Assembly: GCA_041660815.1 (NCBI GenBank) | Contig: JBAZVN010000009.1 | Coordinates: 1-64,000 of the forward strand | Source: PALSA-1006 sp041660815 | GTDB lineage: Bacteria; Pseudomonadota; Gammaproteobacteria; Burkholderiales; Gallionellaceae | Direction: 5' to 3' | Length of the DNA stretch: 64,000 nucleotides | Shown: positions 1 to 8,119 of the stretch, in pieces | How the letters are laid out: each line of letters begins with the position of its first letter | Numbering within the stretch: the first letter of the stretch is position 1 | Notes under the pieces: model-generated | The model's database searches: none | What the model was told of the DNA's origin: nothing | The model's input: only the letters and a program-made list of their open reading frames with translations | Translations under genes and position numbers: made by a program

Positions 1-126
1 ATATCGCCACGTTGATCACTCCTGTTTGCTCCCGCTCAAGTTATGAGCAGGACAGTATCTATACGTGGGTCAAATTTGGATGCAATTTACTGCGGTAGGT
101 GGGTCAGTTTTGGACGCAATTCAACA
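1..126 (-). mobile_element. Left-truncated IS21-like insertion sequence terminus
   Basis: Read on the minus strand, this stretch begins where an excisionase-like reading frame is broken (about 126). It carries two copies of a 23-bp motif, and ends with an AGGAG ribosome-binding site followed by a GTG start codon at 10-8 that runs off the window. Spaced terminal repeats followed by a transposase gene start are typical of IS21-family ends, so the cut gene is probably istA. Only about 10 bases of the coding region are visible, so the family assignment is inference from architecture. No target-site duplication can be checked because the other end is outside the window. Confidence 0.45.
65..121. 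repeat. Two 23-bp direct repeats in the IS end
   Basis: Copies at 65-87 and 99-121 start with GTGGGTCA and end with GCAATT. They match at 20 of 23 positions and are offset by 34 bp. Several such repeats near a terminus usually serve as transposase-binding sites in IS21-type elements. The repeat is directly visible; the role is inferred. Confidence 0.6.
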
Positions 127-235
127 AGTGGATGCCTTCGAGGAGTACGCTGTCCTTTAAACGCTCACGAATAGTGCGTGGGTCATAATGGATTCGATCG
201 GCTAATGCATCAGTTGTTAAGTAGGTTTGGTTCAT
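104..235 (-). pseudogene. Truncated excisionase-like helix-turn-helix protein
   Basis: A minus-strand frame starts at ATG 235-233, with AGGAGATGT just upstream. It encodes about 37 residues (beginning MNQTYLTTDALADRIHYD and reaching LLEGIH) before running into the IS-like sequence near 126, where an artificial tail ends at a TGA at 104-106. The segment, with alternating helices and the motif DPRTIRERL, resembles the small MerR/excisionase-type DNA-binding proteins found beside integrases in genomic islands. Those proteins normally continue past the EGxHY region with a conserved basic stretch that is missing here. Most likely the gene was interrupted by the insertion sequence. The family call is from memory of the motif, not from a search. 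Confidence 0.55.
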
Positions 236-266
236 TTGCACATCTCCTGTAGTTAACTATTAAATG

Positions 267-292
267 CGTTTGAAAAGCGAAGCTTTCAAACG
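267..292. promoter_or_regulatory. Symmetric operator-like site between divergent island genes
   Basis: Arms CGTTTGAAA (267-275) and TTTCAAACG (284-292) form a perfect 9-bp dyad with an 8-bp centre. The site lies in the AT-rich space between the excisionase-like start (235, minus) and the XRE-type regulator start (361, plus). Phage-type repressors commonly bind such dyads in a divergent control region, so autoregulation by the 361-597 product is a reasonable inference. Confidence 0.45.
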
Positions 293-360
293 TAAATATA
301 TATTAACACATCGAATGGCAATTGCAAATATTAATTTACATCTGCTACTATAGATGAATC

Positions 361-597
361 ATGATCAGGTATAAATTACAAGAGTTAATCGCTGAAAAGC
401 AATTCAAAGAGGGCCATAGAGTCACTCTTACTGAGTTGACCGAAGTGACGGGTATAAACAGAGTTACACTATCTAAGCTCGTAAATCACAGAGGCTACAG
501 CACTGTTACGGACAATATTGACCGCCTATGTAAGTTCTTTGACTGCAAAGTTGAAGACTTAATGGAATACGTTCCTGAAGAAACCCAGCCAAAATAA
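361..597 (+). CDS. Small XRE/Cro-C1-type transcriptional regulator
   Basis: The product is 78 residues and almost entirely one helix-turn-helix domain of the Cro/C1 type. An N-terminal helix (RYKLQELIAEK) is followed by VTLTELTEVTGINRVTLSKLVN, which fits helices 2 and 3, then a helix with NIDRLCKFFDCKVEDLM, the usual core of this family. There is no effector or oligomerisation domain. It sits between a broken excisionase-like gene and a tRNA-Arg, in AT-rich sequence unlike the core genes to the right, which suggests a regulator left from an integrated element. Its likely target is the dyad at 267-292. Its role in the host is unknown. Confidence 0.75.
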   Translation: MIRYKLQELIAEKQFKEGHRVTLTELTEVTGINRVTLSKLVNHRGYSTVTDNIDRLCKFFDCKVEDLMEYVPEETQPK

Positions 598-607
598 TTC
601 TTGAAAT

Positions 608-707
608 TAGTCACCAAGAATTGTGGTCAAAACCCCCAGTAAATTAAATATCAGGATTTTGGATAGTCACCAAATGGTCACCATTTAGTCACCATTTGGT
701 CACCATG
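608..707. repeat. Tandem 11-bp TRGTCACCAWW repeats
   Basis: Four head-to-tail 11-bp units fill 664-707 (consensus TRGTCACCAWW, alternating TAGTCACC and TGGTCACC), with a fifth isolated unit at 608-618. They lie about 145 bp from the tRNA-Arg. Closely spaced short direct repeats near an attachment site resemble arm-type integrase binding sites; iterons are the other option. No integrase gene remains in the window. There are no unique spacers, so this is not a CRISPR array. Apart from these repeats I see nothing in 598-850. Confidence 0.6.
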
Positions 708-850
708 AAATTCTAATCAATTGGGATGACCATAGCTGTCATGACAAAAAGTCTGAGTTATGGTCATGCGAGCGGAATGTAAATGCGGGGAAAGAAAATT
801 CTGAATAAAAAATGTGGCGAAGAGAGTTTCTGAACTAACGCATTGATTTT

Positions 851-927
851 TGGTGCGCTCGGCGGGATTCGAACCCACCACCTCAGCCTTCGGAGGGCTG
901 CACTCTATCCAAATGAGCTACGAGCGC
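851..927 (-). tRNA. tRNA-Arg (anticodon CCG)
   Basis: The minus strand folds as a full cloverleaf. Acceptor arm GCGCTCG pairs with CGAGCGC, the D arm is GCTC/GAGT, the anticodon stem CAGCC/GGCTG encloses loop CTCCGAA, and the T arm GTGGG-TTCGAAT-CCCGC is complete. Anticodon CCG reads CGG arginine codons. The 3' CCA is encoded (851-853). Part of the gene is duplicated just upstream (993-1040), pointing to use of this tRNA as an integration site. Confidence 0.95.
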
Positions 928-992
928 GTGTTTGAAAAATCACAAAACTACAATTTGAAGCTATGGTCATTTTACAGCATCTATTTTAAATG

Positions 993-1040
993 ACCTCAGC
1001 CTTCGGAGGGCTGTACTCTATCCAAATGAGCTACGAGCGC
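993..1040 (-). repeat. Partial duplicate of tRNA-Arg, probable attachment-site remnant
   Basis: These 48 bases repeat 880-927 of the tRNA-Arg with one difference (901 C versus 1014 T, tRNA position 26). The copy holds the acceptor 5' strand, D arm, anticodon arm and variable loop, but lacks the T arm and acceptor 3' strand, so it cannot form a tRNA. It lies upstream of the intact gene in the tRNA's own direction, as expected of an att duplication or a collapsed tandem copy. Confidence 0.8.
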
Positions 1041-1106
1041 ATTGAGGGCGCGCAGTATAACGGTTTTTCTTCTCTTTCAGCTATACAACCTTCGGCTGCA
1101 AGCACG

Positions 1107-1112
1107 TATAAT
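1107..1112 (+). promoter_or_regulatory. Candidate -10 element for dapF
   Basis: A perfect TATAAT lies 31 bases before the dapF start codon. The -35 region at the right distance (around TACAAC at 1084-1089) is poor, so this is a candidate only. Confidence 0.35.
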
Positions 1113-1142
1113 CGCGACCGCATATTTACGCAAAGAGATTAA

Positions 1143-1973
1143 ATGATTATTAAATTCACCAAGATGCATGGCGCAGGCAACGATTTTGTGGTGCTGGATG
1201 GCGTGCGCCAACATCTTCATCTGACACCCGAACAACTGCGTTTGCTGGCAGACCGGCATTTCGGGGTGGGCTGCGATCAAATATTATTGGTCGAGAAATC
1301 GCAAAACCCCAGCGTGGATTTTCGCTATCGAATATTTAATGCGGATGGTGGCGAGGTCGAGCAGTGCGGGAATGGGGCGCGCTGCTTTGTGCGTTACGTA
1401 CACGACCATAAATTGACTTCCAAACGGGAAATTATTGTTGAAACAAAAAGTGGGCTTATTTCCCCGCGCCTTGCGGATGACGGTCGCGTAACTGTTGATA
1501 TGTCCCGCCCCGTTTTTGAACCGGCATGGATCCCCTTTCTCGCCGATGCGGAAGCTCTTACTTACCCGCTTGTGGTGGGCGTTGATACCGTCAAAATCAG
1601 TGCCGTTTCCATGGGGAATCCGCATGCGGTGCAGATTGTCGCTGATGTAGAGACAGCGCCCGTTGAAACACAAGGTCCCCTGATTGAAAATCATCCGCTT
1701 TTTCCCAAGCGGGTGAATGCCGGCTTTATGCAAATCGTGGATCGCAATCACATCAAACTGCGCGTGTATGAGCGCGGTGCGGGTGAAACTTTATCCTGCG
1801 GAACCGGCGCTTGCGCAGCTGTTGTCAGCGGAATTCGGCGCGGACTGCTGGATGAGACTGTGCATGTTGCCACACGCGGCGGCCTGCTCACCATTAGCTG
1901 GGCAGGGGGTGAGGCGCCGGTATTGATGACCGGGCCGGCAATAAGTGTTTTTGATGGTGAAATTATTATATAA
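1143..1973 (+). CDS. dapF: Diaminopimelate epimerase
   Basis: DapF interconverts LL- and meso-diaminopimelate in the cytoplasm, the step before lysine and peptidoglycan cross-linking. At 276 residues it is the usual length. The N-terminal start MIIKFTKMHGAGNDFVVLDG is characteristic. Both catalytic cysteines are present, in CGNGARC (about residue 76) and SCGTGACAA (about residue 218), each at the heart of one half of the pseudo-symmetric fold. It heads a tightly spaced run (10-bp gap to the DUF484 gene, then xerC), an order conserved in many beta- and gammaproteobacteria. Confidence 0.96.
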   Translation: MIIKFTKMHGAGNDFVVLDGVRQHLHLTPEQLRLLADRHFGVGCDQILLVEKSQNPSVDFRYRIFNADGGEVEQCGNGARCFVRYVHDHKLTSKREIIVETKSGLISPRLADDGRVTVDMSRPVFEPAWIPFLADAEALTYPLVVGVDTVKISAVSMGNPHAVQIVADVETAPVETQGPLIENHPLFPKRVNAGFMQIVDRNHIKLRVYERGAGETLSCGTGACAAVVSGIRRGLLDETVHVATRGGLLTISWAGGEAPVLMTGPAISVFDGEIII

Positions 1974-1982
1974 AAGGCTGAT

Positions 1983-2603
1983 ATGAAAGCAGAAGACGTA
2001 GCAAACTATTTGCAAAGTAATCCGGATTTTTTTGAGAGTTATGCGCAGATGTTATCCGAGATTACCATCCCGCATCCGTATGGCGGACGCACGGTATCGT
2101 TAAGCGAACGCCAGTTGCTCACCTTGCGCGAACGCGTAAAAGAACTGGAAAAAAAATTACATGACCTGGTGGAAATTGCCAAAGAAAATGACGGGCTACA
2201 AAATAAACTCCATCAATTCACCCTGAGCTTATTCAACACCGGCGATCTGGCAACCACCCAAACGCATATTTTACGCAGCTTGTGCGATGTATTTACCGTG
2301 CCGCATGCCGCCGTTCATGTGTGGAAAGAGCAGCCACCCAGCGCCGAAGTACTGGCTTTTGCGGACGAGAATTTGCAACCTATCTGCGCGCATCAAGGGG
2401 TGCACGACACTGCAAAATGGTTTGGCGAAGTCGCCCCACAATTGCGCTCTTTTGCTTACATGCCCTTGCGCGATAACAATCAAACCATCGGTATGCTCAT
2501 TATCGCCAGCGAAGATGCCAAGCGTTTTTATCCGGAGATGGGCACCATATTTTTACAACGCATCTCCGACATCGTAAGCGCGGCGTTACGTTCGCATTTA
2601 TAA
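1983..2603 (+). CDS. DUF484 family protein, GAF-like
   Basis: This 206-residue protein matches the DUF484 family encoded between dapF and xerC in many proteobacteria. The first 40 residues (VANYLQSNPDFFESYAQML) carry the family's N-terminal signature. They are followed by a short coiled-coil helix (LRERVKELEKKLHDLVEIA) and a GAF-like domain from about residue 80 to the end. Its biochemical role is not established. It ends directly against the xerC start (2603/2604), implying translational coupling. No signal peptide or membrane segment is visible. Confidence 0.85.
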   Translation: MKAEDVANYLQSNPDFFESYAQMLSEITIPHPYGGRTVSLSERQLLTLRERVKELEKKLHDLVEIAKENDGLQNKLHQFTLSLFNTGDLATTQTHILRSLCDVFTVPHAAVHVWKEQPPSAEVLAFADENLQPICAHQGVHDTAKWFGEVAPQLRSFAYMPLRDNNQTIGMLIIASEDAKRFYPEMGTIFLQRISDIVSAALRSHL

Positions 2604-3509
2604 ATGAACGAAGTTGGCGGCCAGCTCAGCACGCCCCTGCAAGGCTATCTGGCCTACCTAAACAACGAGCGCCATTACTCTCCCCTGACTGCAGAAAACT
2701 ATGCGCGCGACATTCGCCGCTTGCTCGCATTGGCGGGAGAGACTCCGCTGACCGGGCTAAAAAGTCACCACATCCGCCGCTACATTGCCCAGTTGCACGG
2801 TAGCGGTTTGAGCGGACGTTCTCTGGCGCGGGTATTGTCTGCCTGGCGCGGCTTTTATGCGTACTTGATGCGCGACCATGCATGCCCGGTTAACCCCTGC
2901 ATGGGGCTTCGCGCCCCCAAATCTCCCAAAAATTTACCGCACGCATTATCGCCGGACGAAGCCGTAAAATTGGTCAATGCGGATGCGGCTACCCCTGTGG
3001 AAATGCGCGACAAAGCAATGTTTGAATTGCTCTATTCATCGGGACTACGCTTAGCGGAGCTGGTCGATCTTGACCCTGTGGATATGGATTTTTTGGATGC
3101 ATCAGTACGGGTAACCGGCAAAGGCAGCAAAACTCGAATCGTACCGTTGGGCAGTCATGCCATAACCGCTTTACAAGCCTGGTTAAAAGTACGCAGCCAG
3201 CTTGCCAAGCCCGATGAACCGGCATTATTTGTCGGCAAAAACGGGGCGCGAATTGCACACCGTACCGTGCAATTACAATTACGCAACTGGGGCATTAAAC
3301 AGGGGATTTCCAGCGGCGTTCATCCGCATTTATTGCGCCATTCGTTTGCCACGCATGTCTTGCAATCTTCGGGAGACTTGCGGGCCGTACAGGAGATGCT
3401 GGGTCATGCCAGCATCTCTTCTACCCAGGTGTACACCCATCTGGATTTTCAATACTTATCTAAAATTTACGACGGTGCACATCCGCGTGCCAAAAAGAAA
3501 ACACCATGA
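2604..3509 (+). CDS. xerC: Site-specific tyrosine recombinase XerC
   Basis: XerC acts with XerD at dif to resolve chromosome dimers at division. The protein has 301 residues: an N-terminal SAM-like core-binding domain (1-95) and a C-terminal catalytic domain. All catalytic residues are visible: Arg in SSGLRLAEL, Lys in GKGSKTR, HLLRH, His in MLGHASISSTQ, and the nucleophile Tyr in VYTHLD. Its position in dapF-DUF484-xerC supports XerC over XerD. It overlaps rlmI by 4 bp. It is far from the island at 1-1040 and belongs to the core genome, so it is unlikely to be that element's integrase. Confidence 0.93.
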   Translation: MNEVGGQLSTPLQGYLAYLNNERHYSPLTAENYARDIRRLLALAGETPLTGLKSHHIRRYIAQLHGSGLSGRSLARVLSAWRGFYAYLMRDHACPVNPCMGLRAPKSPKNLPHALSPDEAVKLVNADAATPVEMRDKAMFELLYSSGLRLAELVDLDPVDMDFLDASVRVTGKGSKTRIVPLGSHAITALQAWLKVRSQLAKPDEPALFVGKNGARIAHRTVQLQLRNWGIKQGISSGVHPHLLRHSFATHVLQSSGDLRAVQEMLGHASISSTQVYTHLDFQYLSKIYDGAHPRAKKKTP

Positions 3510-4699
3510 AAAAAATTATTTTAAAAGCCGGTAAAGAAAAATCTCTGTTGCGCAAACATCCGTGGATTTTTTCCGGCGCAATCCAGCGTGTAGAAGGCAA
3601 TCCCGGCGACGGCGAAACGGTGCAAGTGCGCTCTGCTTCCGGGCAATTTTTAGCCCAAGCCGCGTATAACTCCAAATCACAAATTTCTGCGCGCGCCTGG
3701 TCTTACGATGATAACATATTGATTAATAAAGAGTTTTTTAATGCTCGCATAGCGCACGCTGTGGCTTTGCGGCGTGCATTAGGCATGTACCCGTCGCCGG
3801 ACAACACCACCGGCATGCGCCTGATTCACGGTGAATCAGATGGCCTGCCCGGACTGATTGTTGATCAATATAGCGATGTGTTGGTGATGCAATTAGGCAG
3901 TGCGGGATGCGAATTTTGGCGCGACACATTGGCCGATATTTTGCAGGAGTTATGCGCTCCCGCCTGTATCTATGAGCGCTCCGATTCTGACGGGCGTGAA
4001 CGCGAAGGCTTGCCCATTCGTAACGGTATCGTAAAAGGCGTGCTTCCCGAGCATCTGGAAGTAAATGAAAATGGTTTGCGCTTTTCTGTGGACGTGGCGG
4101 CAGGACAAAAAACCGGCTTTTATCTTGATCAACGCGACAACCGCGCGCAAACCGGTTTGCTGGCACAAGATAAAGAAGTGCTGAATTGTTTCTGTTACAC
4201 CGGTGGTTTTTCACTGTATGCCCTGCGTGGCGGCGCAAAGTCGGTACTCTCAATCGATGCTTCACAGGAAGCGCTCCAGATTGCGCAACACAATGTCGAA
4301 CTTAACGGACTAGATGCCACTCGCGCCGAATGGCAATGTGCGGATGTGTTTACTGCACTGCGAAAATTGCGCGATCAGAATAAAAAATTTGATTTGATCA
4401 TTCTCGATCCGCCAAAATTTGCCCCGACTGCCGCCTTTGCGGAAAAGGCTGCGCGGGGTTACAAAGATATTAATTTATTGGGATTTAAATTACTCAGACC
4501 GGGCGGCTTGCTATTCACCTATTCTTGCTCCGGCGGTATCAATGATGATCTGTTCCAAAAGATTATTGCCGGCGCGGCATTGGATGCGGGCGTGGATGCC
4601 CAGATTGTGAAAAAACTGCATGCCGCAGCGGATCATCCGGTATTGCTGAGCTTTCCGGAGGGCGCTTATTTAAAAGGCCTGGTGTTGCGCGTCAGCTGA
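3506..4699 (+). CDS. rlmI: 23S rRNA m5C1962 methyltransferase, RlmI type
   Basis: This 397-residue class I SAM-dependent methyltransferase of the RlmI/YccW (COG1092) family methylates a cytosine of 23S rRNA. The N-terminal PUA domain (1-75) opens with KSLLRKHPWIFSGAI, followed by an EEHAD-like middle region. The Rossmann domain starts near residue 225 with the SAM-binding motif VLNCFCYTGGFSLYALRGG, and the catalytic DPPKFAP lies near residue 300. A late FTYSCSGGI supplies the conserved cysteine. The start overlaps the xerC stop (ATGA), so it is translated with the operon. It converges on radC with a 10-bp gap. Confidence 0.88.
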   Translation: MKKIILKAGKEKSLLRKHPWIFSGAIQRVEGNPGDGETVQVRSASGQFLAQAAYNSKSQISARAWSYDDNILINKEFFNARIAHAVALRRALGMYPSPDNTTGMRLIHGESDGLPGLIVDQYSDVLVMQLGSAGCEFWRDTLADILQELCAPACIYERSDSDGREREGLPIRNGIVKGVLPEHLEVNENGLRFSVDVAAGQKTGFYLDQRDNRAQTGLLAQDKEVLNCFCYTGGFSLYALRGGAKSVLSIDASQEALQIAQHNVELNGLDATRAEWQCADVFTALRKLRDQNKKFDLIILDPPKFAPTAAFAEKAARGYKDINLLGFKLLRPGGLLFTYSCSGGINDDLFQKIIAGAALDAGVDAQIVKKLHAAADHPVLLSFPEGAYLKGLVLRVS

Positions 4700-4709
4700 T
4701 TGCTCCGGC

Positions 4710-5384
4710 CTACAACATTCCATGCTCGGCAAAGGACAAACACCCCGCCCCCGCCACAATAAAGTGATCCAGCACACTCACATCCACCAACTGCAAAGCC
4801 TGCTTGAGTGCATCGGTTAACAGGCGATCGGATTGACTGGGTTCGGATACTCCGGACGGATGATTATGCGCGAAAATGACCGCCGCACAATTGAGTGACA
4901 AGGCGCGCTTAACCACTTCGCGCGGATACACGCTGGTCTGGGTGAGCGTACCGTGAAACATCTCTTCGGCAGCGATGACACGATGTTGAGCATCCAGAAA
5001 TATTCCCATAAAAACTTCCTGTTCGCGCGTGCGCAAATGCAGCTGCAAATAGTTGCGCACCGCCAGCGGGGAATTTAACGCATCACCGTCCCGCATTTCC
5101 TCCCGCAGTGCGCGGCGCGACATTTCCAGCACCGCCTGAAGCTGTACATATTTTGCCTGCCCCATGCCGTGCGTTTCACAAAAATCCTGCTGACTGGCCG
5201 CGAACAATTTCGTCAGCGAGCCGAAGCGCAAAATTAAATCACGCCCCAAATCAACGGCACTTTTACCCGCTACTCCGGTGCGCAAAAAGATGGCGAGCAA
5301 TTCCGCATCGGAAAGCGCGGCTGAACCGCGCTGCAATAATTTCTCACGGGGACGTTCATCGGCAGGCCAGTCAGTTATGCTCAT
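4710..5384 (-). CDS. radC: RadC/JAB-domain protein
   Basis: Starting at ATG 5384 (MSITDWPADERPREKLLQRG) gives 224 residues, the usual RadC length; an upstream in-frame start at 5480 would add 32 unlike residues. The N-terminal UPF0758 helix-hairpin-helix region is followed by a JAB1/MPN metalloprotease-like domain with the zinc motif HNHPSGVSEPSQSD and an upstream Glu in FLDAQHRVIAAEEMF. Despite the name, a role in recombinational repair is not firmly established for this family. It is a single minus-strand gene between two plus-strand genes. Confidence 0.9.
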   Translation of the reverse strand: MSITDWPADERPREKLLQRGSAALSDAELLAIFLRTGVAGKSAVDLGRDLILRFGSLTKLFAASQQDFCETHGMGQAKYVQLQAVLEMSRRALREEMRDGDALNSPLAVRNYLQLHLRTREQEVFMGIFLDAQHRVIAAEEMFHGTLTQTSVYPREVVKRALSLNCAAVIFAHNHPSGVSEPSQSDRLLTDALKQALQLVDVSVLDHFIVAGAGCLSFAEHGML

Positions 5385-5553
5385 AATCAATCTCTTTTCA
5401 ATATTGAACGGATTGGAGCTACTGCGATAGCCGCAACAGGAAGGGGGGTGAACTGTAACTATAATTCCCAATATAAACAAGAAATTCCAACTGGACGTGT
5501 TGGTGAACGATTATTTATAGGATAATGCCGCGTCGATAATTTGAAAGATATCT

Positions 5554-6852
5554 GTGCTTAATTTTTGGCAACGTGTATGCGTTTTCCCCGCTGCAATACT
5601 GTTCGTCTCGCTGCTTGCCTGGGCTATTTTCGGCGCATTGACGGCGACACTATTCTTTTCCATCACCATGTTCGTACGCCTCATATTTCATATGCGCCAA
5701 CTTGCCGCATTGGAACAGTGGGCCGTTTCCCCCGAGACCTGTAAAGTGCCCGAAGGAAGCGGATTATGGGAGGAAGTATTTACCCGCCTTAACAAAATGA
5801 TGCGCAAGCAACGCGAGGCGCGCGAAAAACACGCCGCAGCCTTGCAGCAGATCGAACAAGCCACCTCGGCACTGCCCGAAGGAGTGGCGATTCTTGATGC
5901 ATCGGATCATATTGAGTGGTGCAATCCGCTGGCGGAAAGTCATTTCGGGCTGGATGGAAGTCGTGATATTGGCCAGCAAATTACTTATCTGGCGCGCCAA
6001 CCCGAGTTCGTAAAATATCTTGCGGATGCCAGCTACGCAACACCGCTCATTTTGCGCGGTACACGCCAGGAAGACTTGGTGCTGTCCATCAAAGTAGTGC
6101 CGTATGGCATAAACAAAAAATTATTGATCAGCCGCGATATCACGCATTTGGAACGTATCGAAACCATGCGCCGCGATTTTGTGGCGAATGTTTCGCACGA
6201 GTTACGCACGCCGTTAACGGTCGTAAATGGTTTTGTAGAAACGCTGCAGGACATGCCGAAACTGGATAACGATATGTCGCGCCGTGCGTTGACTTTAATG
6301 GGCGAGCAGACCAAACGCATGGAAGGATTAGTTAACGATTTGTTAACGCTATCCCGTCTGGAAAATTCACAAAATGCCCTGGAAGAAGAATTGGTCGACG
6401 TATGTACACTGCTGCAAACCCTGACTCAGGAAGGTCAGGCTTTGAGCGGTGGCCGACATGAATTCAAACTGGAATTAAACTGCGGCTTAAAAATACGCGG
6501 CAATACAAATGAATTGCGCAGTGCATTTGGCAACCTGATTTCCAACGCGGTGCGCTATACCCCGGACGGGGGCGAAATTGTGCTGCATTGGAGCAAGCAA
6601 GCCGACGACACCCTGATGTTTAGTGTGCAAGACAGCGGTCTCGGGATAGCACCGGAACATCTTCCGCGCCTGACCGAACGCTTCTATCGTGTGGATCGTA
6701 GCCGTTCACGGGAAACAGGAGGAACAGGTTTGGGACTGGCCATTGTGAAACATATTGCCAACCGCCATCAGGCACTTTTAAACATCGTCAGCCAGGAAGG
6801 GAAAGGCAGCAAATTCAGCATCATTTTTCCGGCCAACAGACAGGTTGATTGA
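5554..6852 (+). CDS. phoR: Phosphate regulon sensor histidine kinase PhoR
   Basis: The 432-residue product starts at GTG 5554. Two N-terminal membrane segments lie within residues 8-42, followed by a short charged stretch, a PAS domain (about 95-185), and the kinase core. The H-box is VANVSHELRTPLTVVNGFVE, the N-box contains NLISNAVRYTP, and the G-boxes are DSGLGI and GTGLGLAIV. Short N-terminal hydrophobic segments without a large periplasmic domain plus one PAS domain match PhoR. Unusually, no phoB lies directly upstream: the preceding gene is radC on the other strand. Another PhoR-like kinase role is possible. Confidence 0.8.
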   Translation: MLNFWQRVCVFPAAILFVSLLAWAIFGALTATLFFSITMFVRLIFHMRQLAALEQWAVSPETCKVPEGSGLWEEVFTRLNKMMRKQREAREKHAAALQQIEQATSALPEGVAILDASDHIEWCNPLAESHFGLDGSRDIGQQITYLARQPEFVKYLADASYATPLILRGTRQEDLVLSIKVVPYGINKKLLISRDITHLERIETMRRDFVANVSHELRTPLTVVNGFVETLQDMPKLDNDMSRRALTLMGEQTKRMEGLVNDLLTLSRLENSQNALEEELVDVCTLLQTLTQEGQALSGGRHEFKLELNCGLKIRGNTNELRSAFGNLISNAVRYTPDGGEIVLHWSKQADDTLMFSVQDSGLGIAPEHLPRLTERFYRVDRSRSRETGGTGLGLAIVKHIANRHQALLNIVSQEGKGSKFSIIFPANRQVD

Positions 6853-6887
6853 TCGAAATCGGACGACCCGAAATCAACAAGGATTCT

Positions 6888-6960
6888 CGTAGGTCGGAAT
6901 TTATTCTGACAGGTGGCCGAATTTAAAGGCGCAAATCGTCGGAATAAATTCCGACCTACG
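6888..6960. repeat. Long inverted repeat between convergent genes
   Basis: Arms 6888-6910 and 6938-6960 (CGTAGGTCGGAATTTATTCYGAC and its complement) match at 22 of 23 positions around a 27-base loop. The element lies between phoR and rlmL, which converge, and a run of A follows on the plus strand. It looks like a dispersed extragenic palindrome and may also work as a bidirectional terminator. Confidence 0.8.
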
Positions 6961-6976
6961 AAAAACACTTAATTTT

Positions 6977-8119
6977 TTATTTGCGATTACCGCCCACCAC
7001 CATTTTGTACTCAAACAAGCGGCATTCGATTGCGCCGTTATACAGCGGGGTGCGCTTGGAAACAGACAGGCGAATAAACTTGGGCATGCGCAAATCCGAG
7101 GTAAATAAATAGGCATTCCAGCCGCCAAATTTCTTTTTCAGCGCATCGCCCAATTGCGGATACATCACTTCCAAATCTTCCAGATCGCCCATGCGTTCGC
7201 CATACGGAAGATTCGCCACCAATACACCCTGCTCGGCGGGTGCGGAGATTTCCAATGCATTGGCTTGTTTGAGCGTAACAACATCCTTCAAGCCGGCATT
7301 TTCGAGATTTAAGCGTGCCGCTTTTAATTCTTCACCATACAAATCGCTACCGAAAATCGGCAACGCCGCAAGCGGTTTTTGCGCGGCAATTGCCTGTTCG
7401 CGAATTTTTAACCACATATTTTTATTGAATATTTTAAACTTCTCAAAAGCGAAATGGCGGGCGATGCCGGGCGCAATATTCAGCCACATCTGCGCCGCCT
7501 CAATTAAAAATGTACCACTGCCACACATCGGATCAAGCAGCGGAGTACCAGGTTTCCAACCACTCAGATACAAAATTCCTGCGGCCAAATTCTCGCGTAA
7601 TGGTGCGATATTGGTGTACTGGCGCACGCCGCGTTTAAACAGCGCATCACCGGAAGTATCCAAATAAAGCGTAAAGCGCGACTCTTCCAGAAAGCCATGA
7701 ATGCGCATGTCCGGCTCGTGCGTATTCACACTGGGACGCTCGTTACATAACTGGCGAAATTTGTCGCAAATCGCATCTTTGATTTTGAGCGTCGCAAAAT
7801 CCAGGCTTCGCAAAGGACACCGGATCGCGGCAATGTTGACGCGGATGGTATGTGAAATATTAAACCAATCGCCCCAAGGCAGTGCAAACGCAGTCTCATA
7901 AATATCTTGCTCGGTACGGTAATTGGCGCTGGCCACACGCCATAACACCCGGCTCGCGGTGCGGCTATGCAGATTAACGCGATAGCATAGAGACCAGTCT
8001 CCCGCGAAATGCACACCGCCTTCAGTCGCTTTAATTCCGCTTGCTCCCAACTCGGCAAGCTCATTGGACAACGGCGTCTCCAGACCGCGCGGGCAGGGCG
8101 CAAAAAATTGTTCGCTCAT
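6977..8119 (-). CDS. rlmL: THUMP-domain 23S rRNA G2445 N2-methyltransferase, short RlmL type
   Basis: A 380-residue SAM-dependent RNA methyltransferase. Residues 1-55 (FFAPCPRGLETPLSNELAEL) and 55-160 form the ferredoxin-like and THUMP RNA-binding region. The Rossmann catalytic domain follows, with the SAM motif LLDPMCGSGTFLIEA (about 196) and catalytic NLPYGERMG (about 302). It matches the N-terminal half of E. coli RlmL and lacks the RlmK half, as is usual outside enterobacteria. Its start overlaps the hemJ stop by 4 bp, so the two are co-transcribed. Confidence 0.86.
   Translation of the reverse strand: MSEQFFAPCPRGLETPLSNELAELGASGIKATEGGVHFAGDWSLCYRVNLHSRTASRVLWRVASANYRTEQDIYETAFALPWGDWFNISHTIRVNIAAIRCPLRSLDFATLKIKDAICDKFRQLCNERPSVNTHEPDMRIHGFLEESRFTLYLDTSGDALFKRGVRQYTNIAPLRENLAAGILYLSGWKPGTPLLDPMCGSGTFLIEAAQMWLNIAPGIARHFAFEKFKIFNKNMWLKIREQAIAAQKPLAALPIFGSDLYGEELKAARLNLENAGLKDVVTLKQANALEISAPAEQGVLVANLPYGERMGDLEDLEVMYPQLGDALKKKFGGWNAYLFTSDLRMPKFIRLSVSKRTPLYNGAIECRLFEYKMVVGGNRK

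Noticed and set aside
664..707. Short regular repeats considered as a CRISPR array
   Set aside because: Units are 11 bp and directly adjacent, with no unique spacers, and no cas gene is in the window.
2604..3509. xerC as the integrase of the tRNA-Arg island
   Set aside because: Its place in dapF-DUF484-xerC and its XerC-type motifs show it is the housekeeping recombinase.
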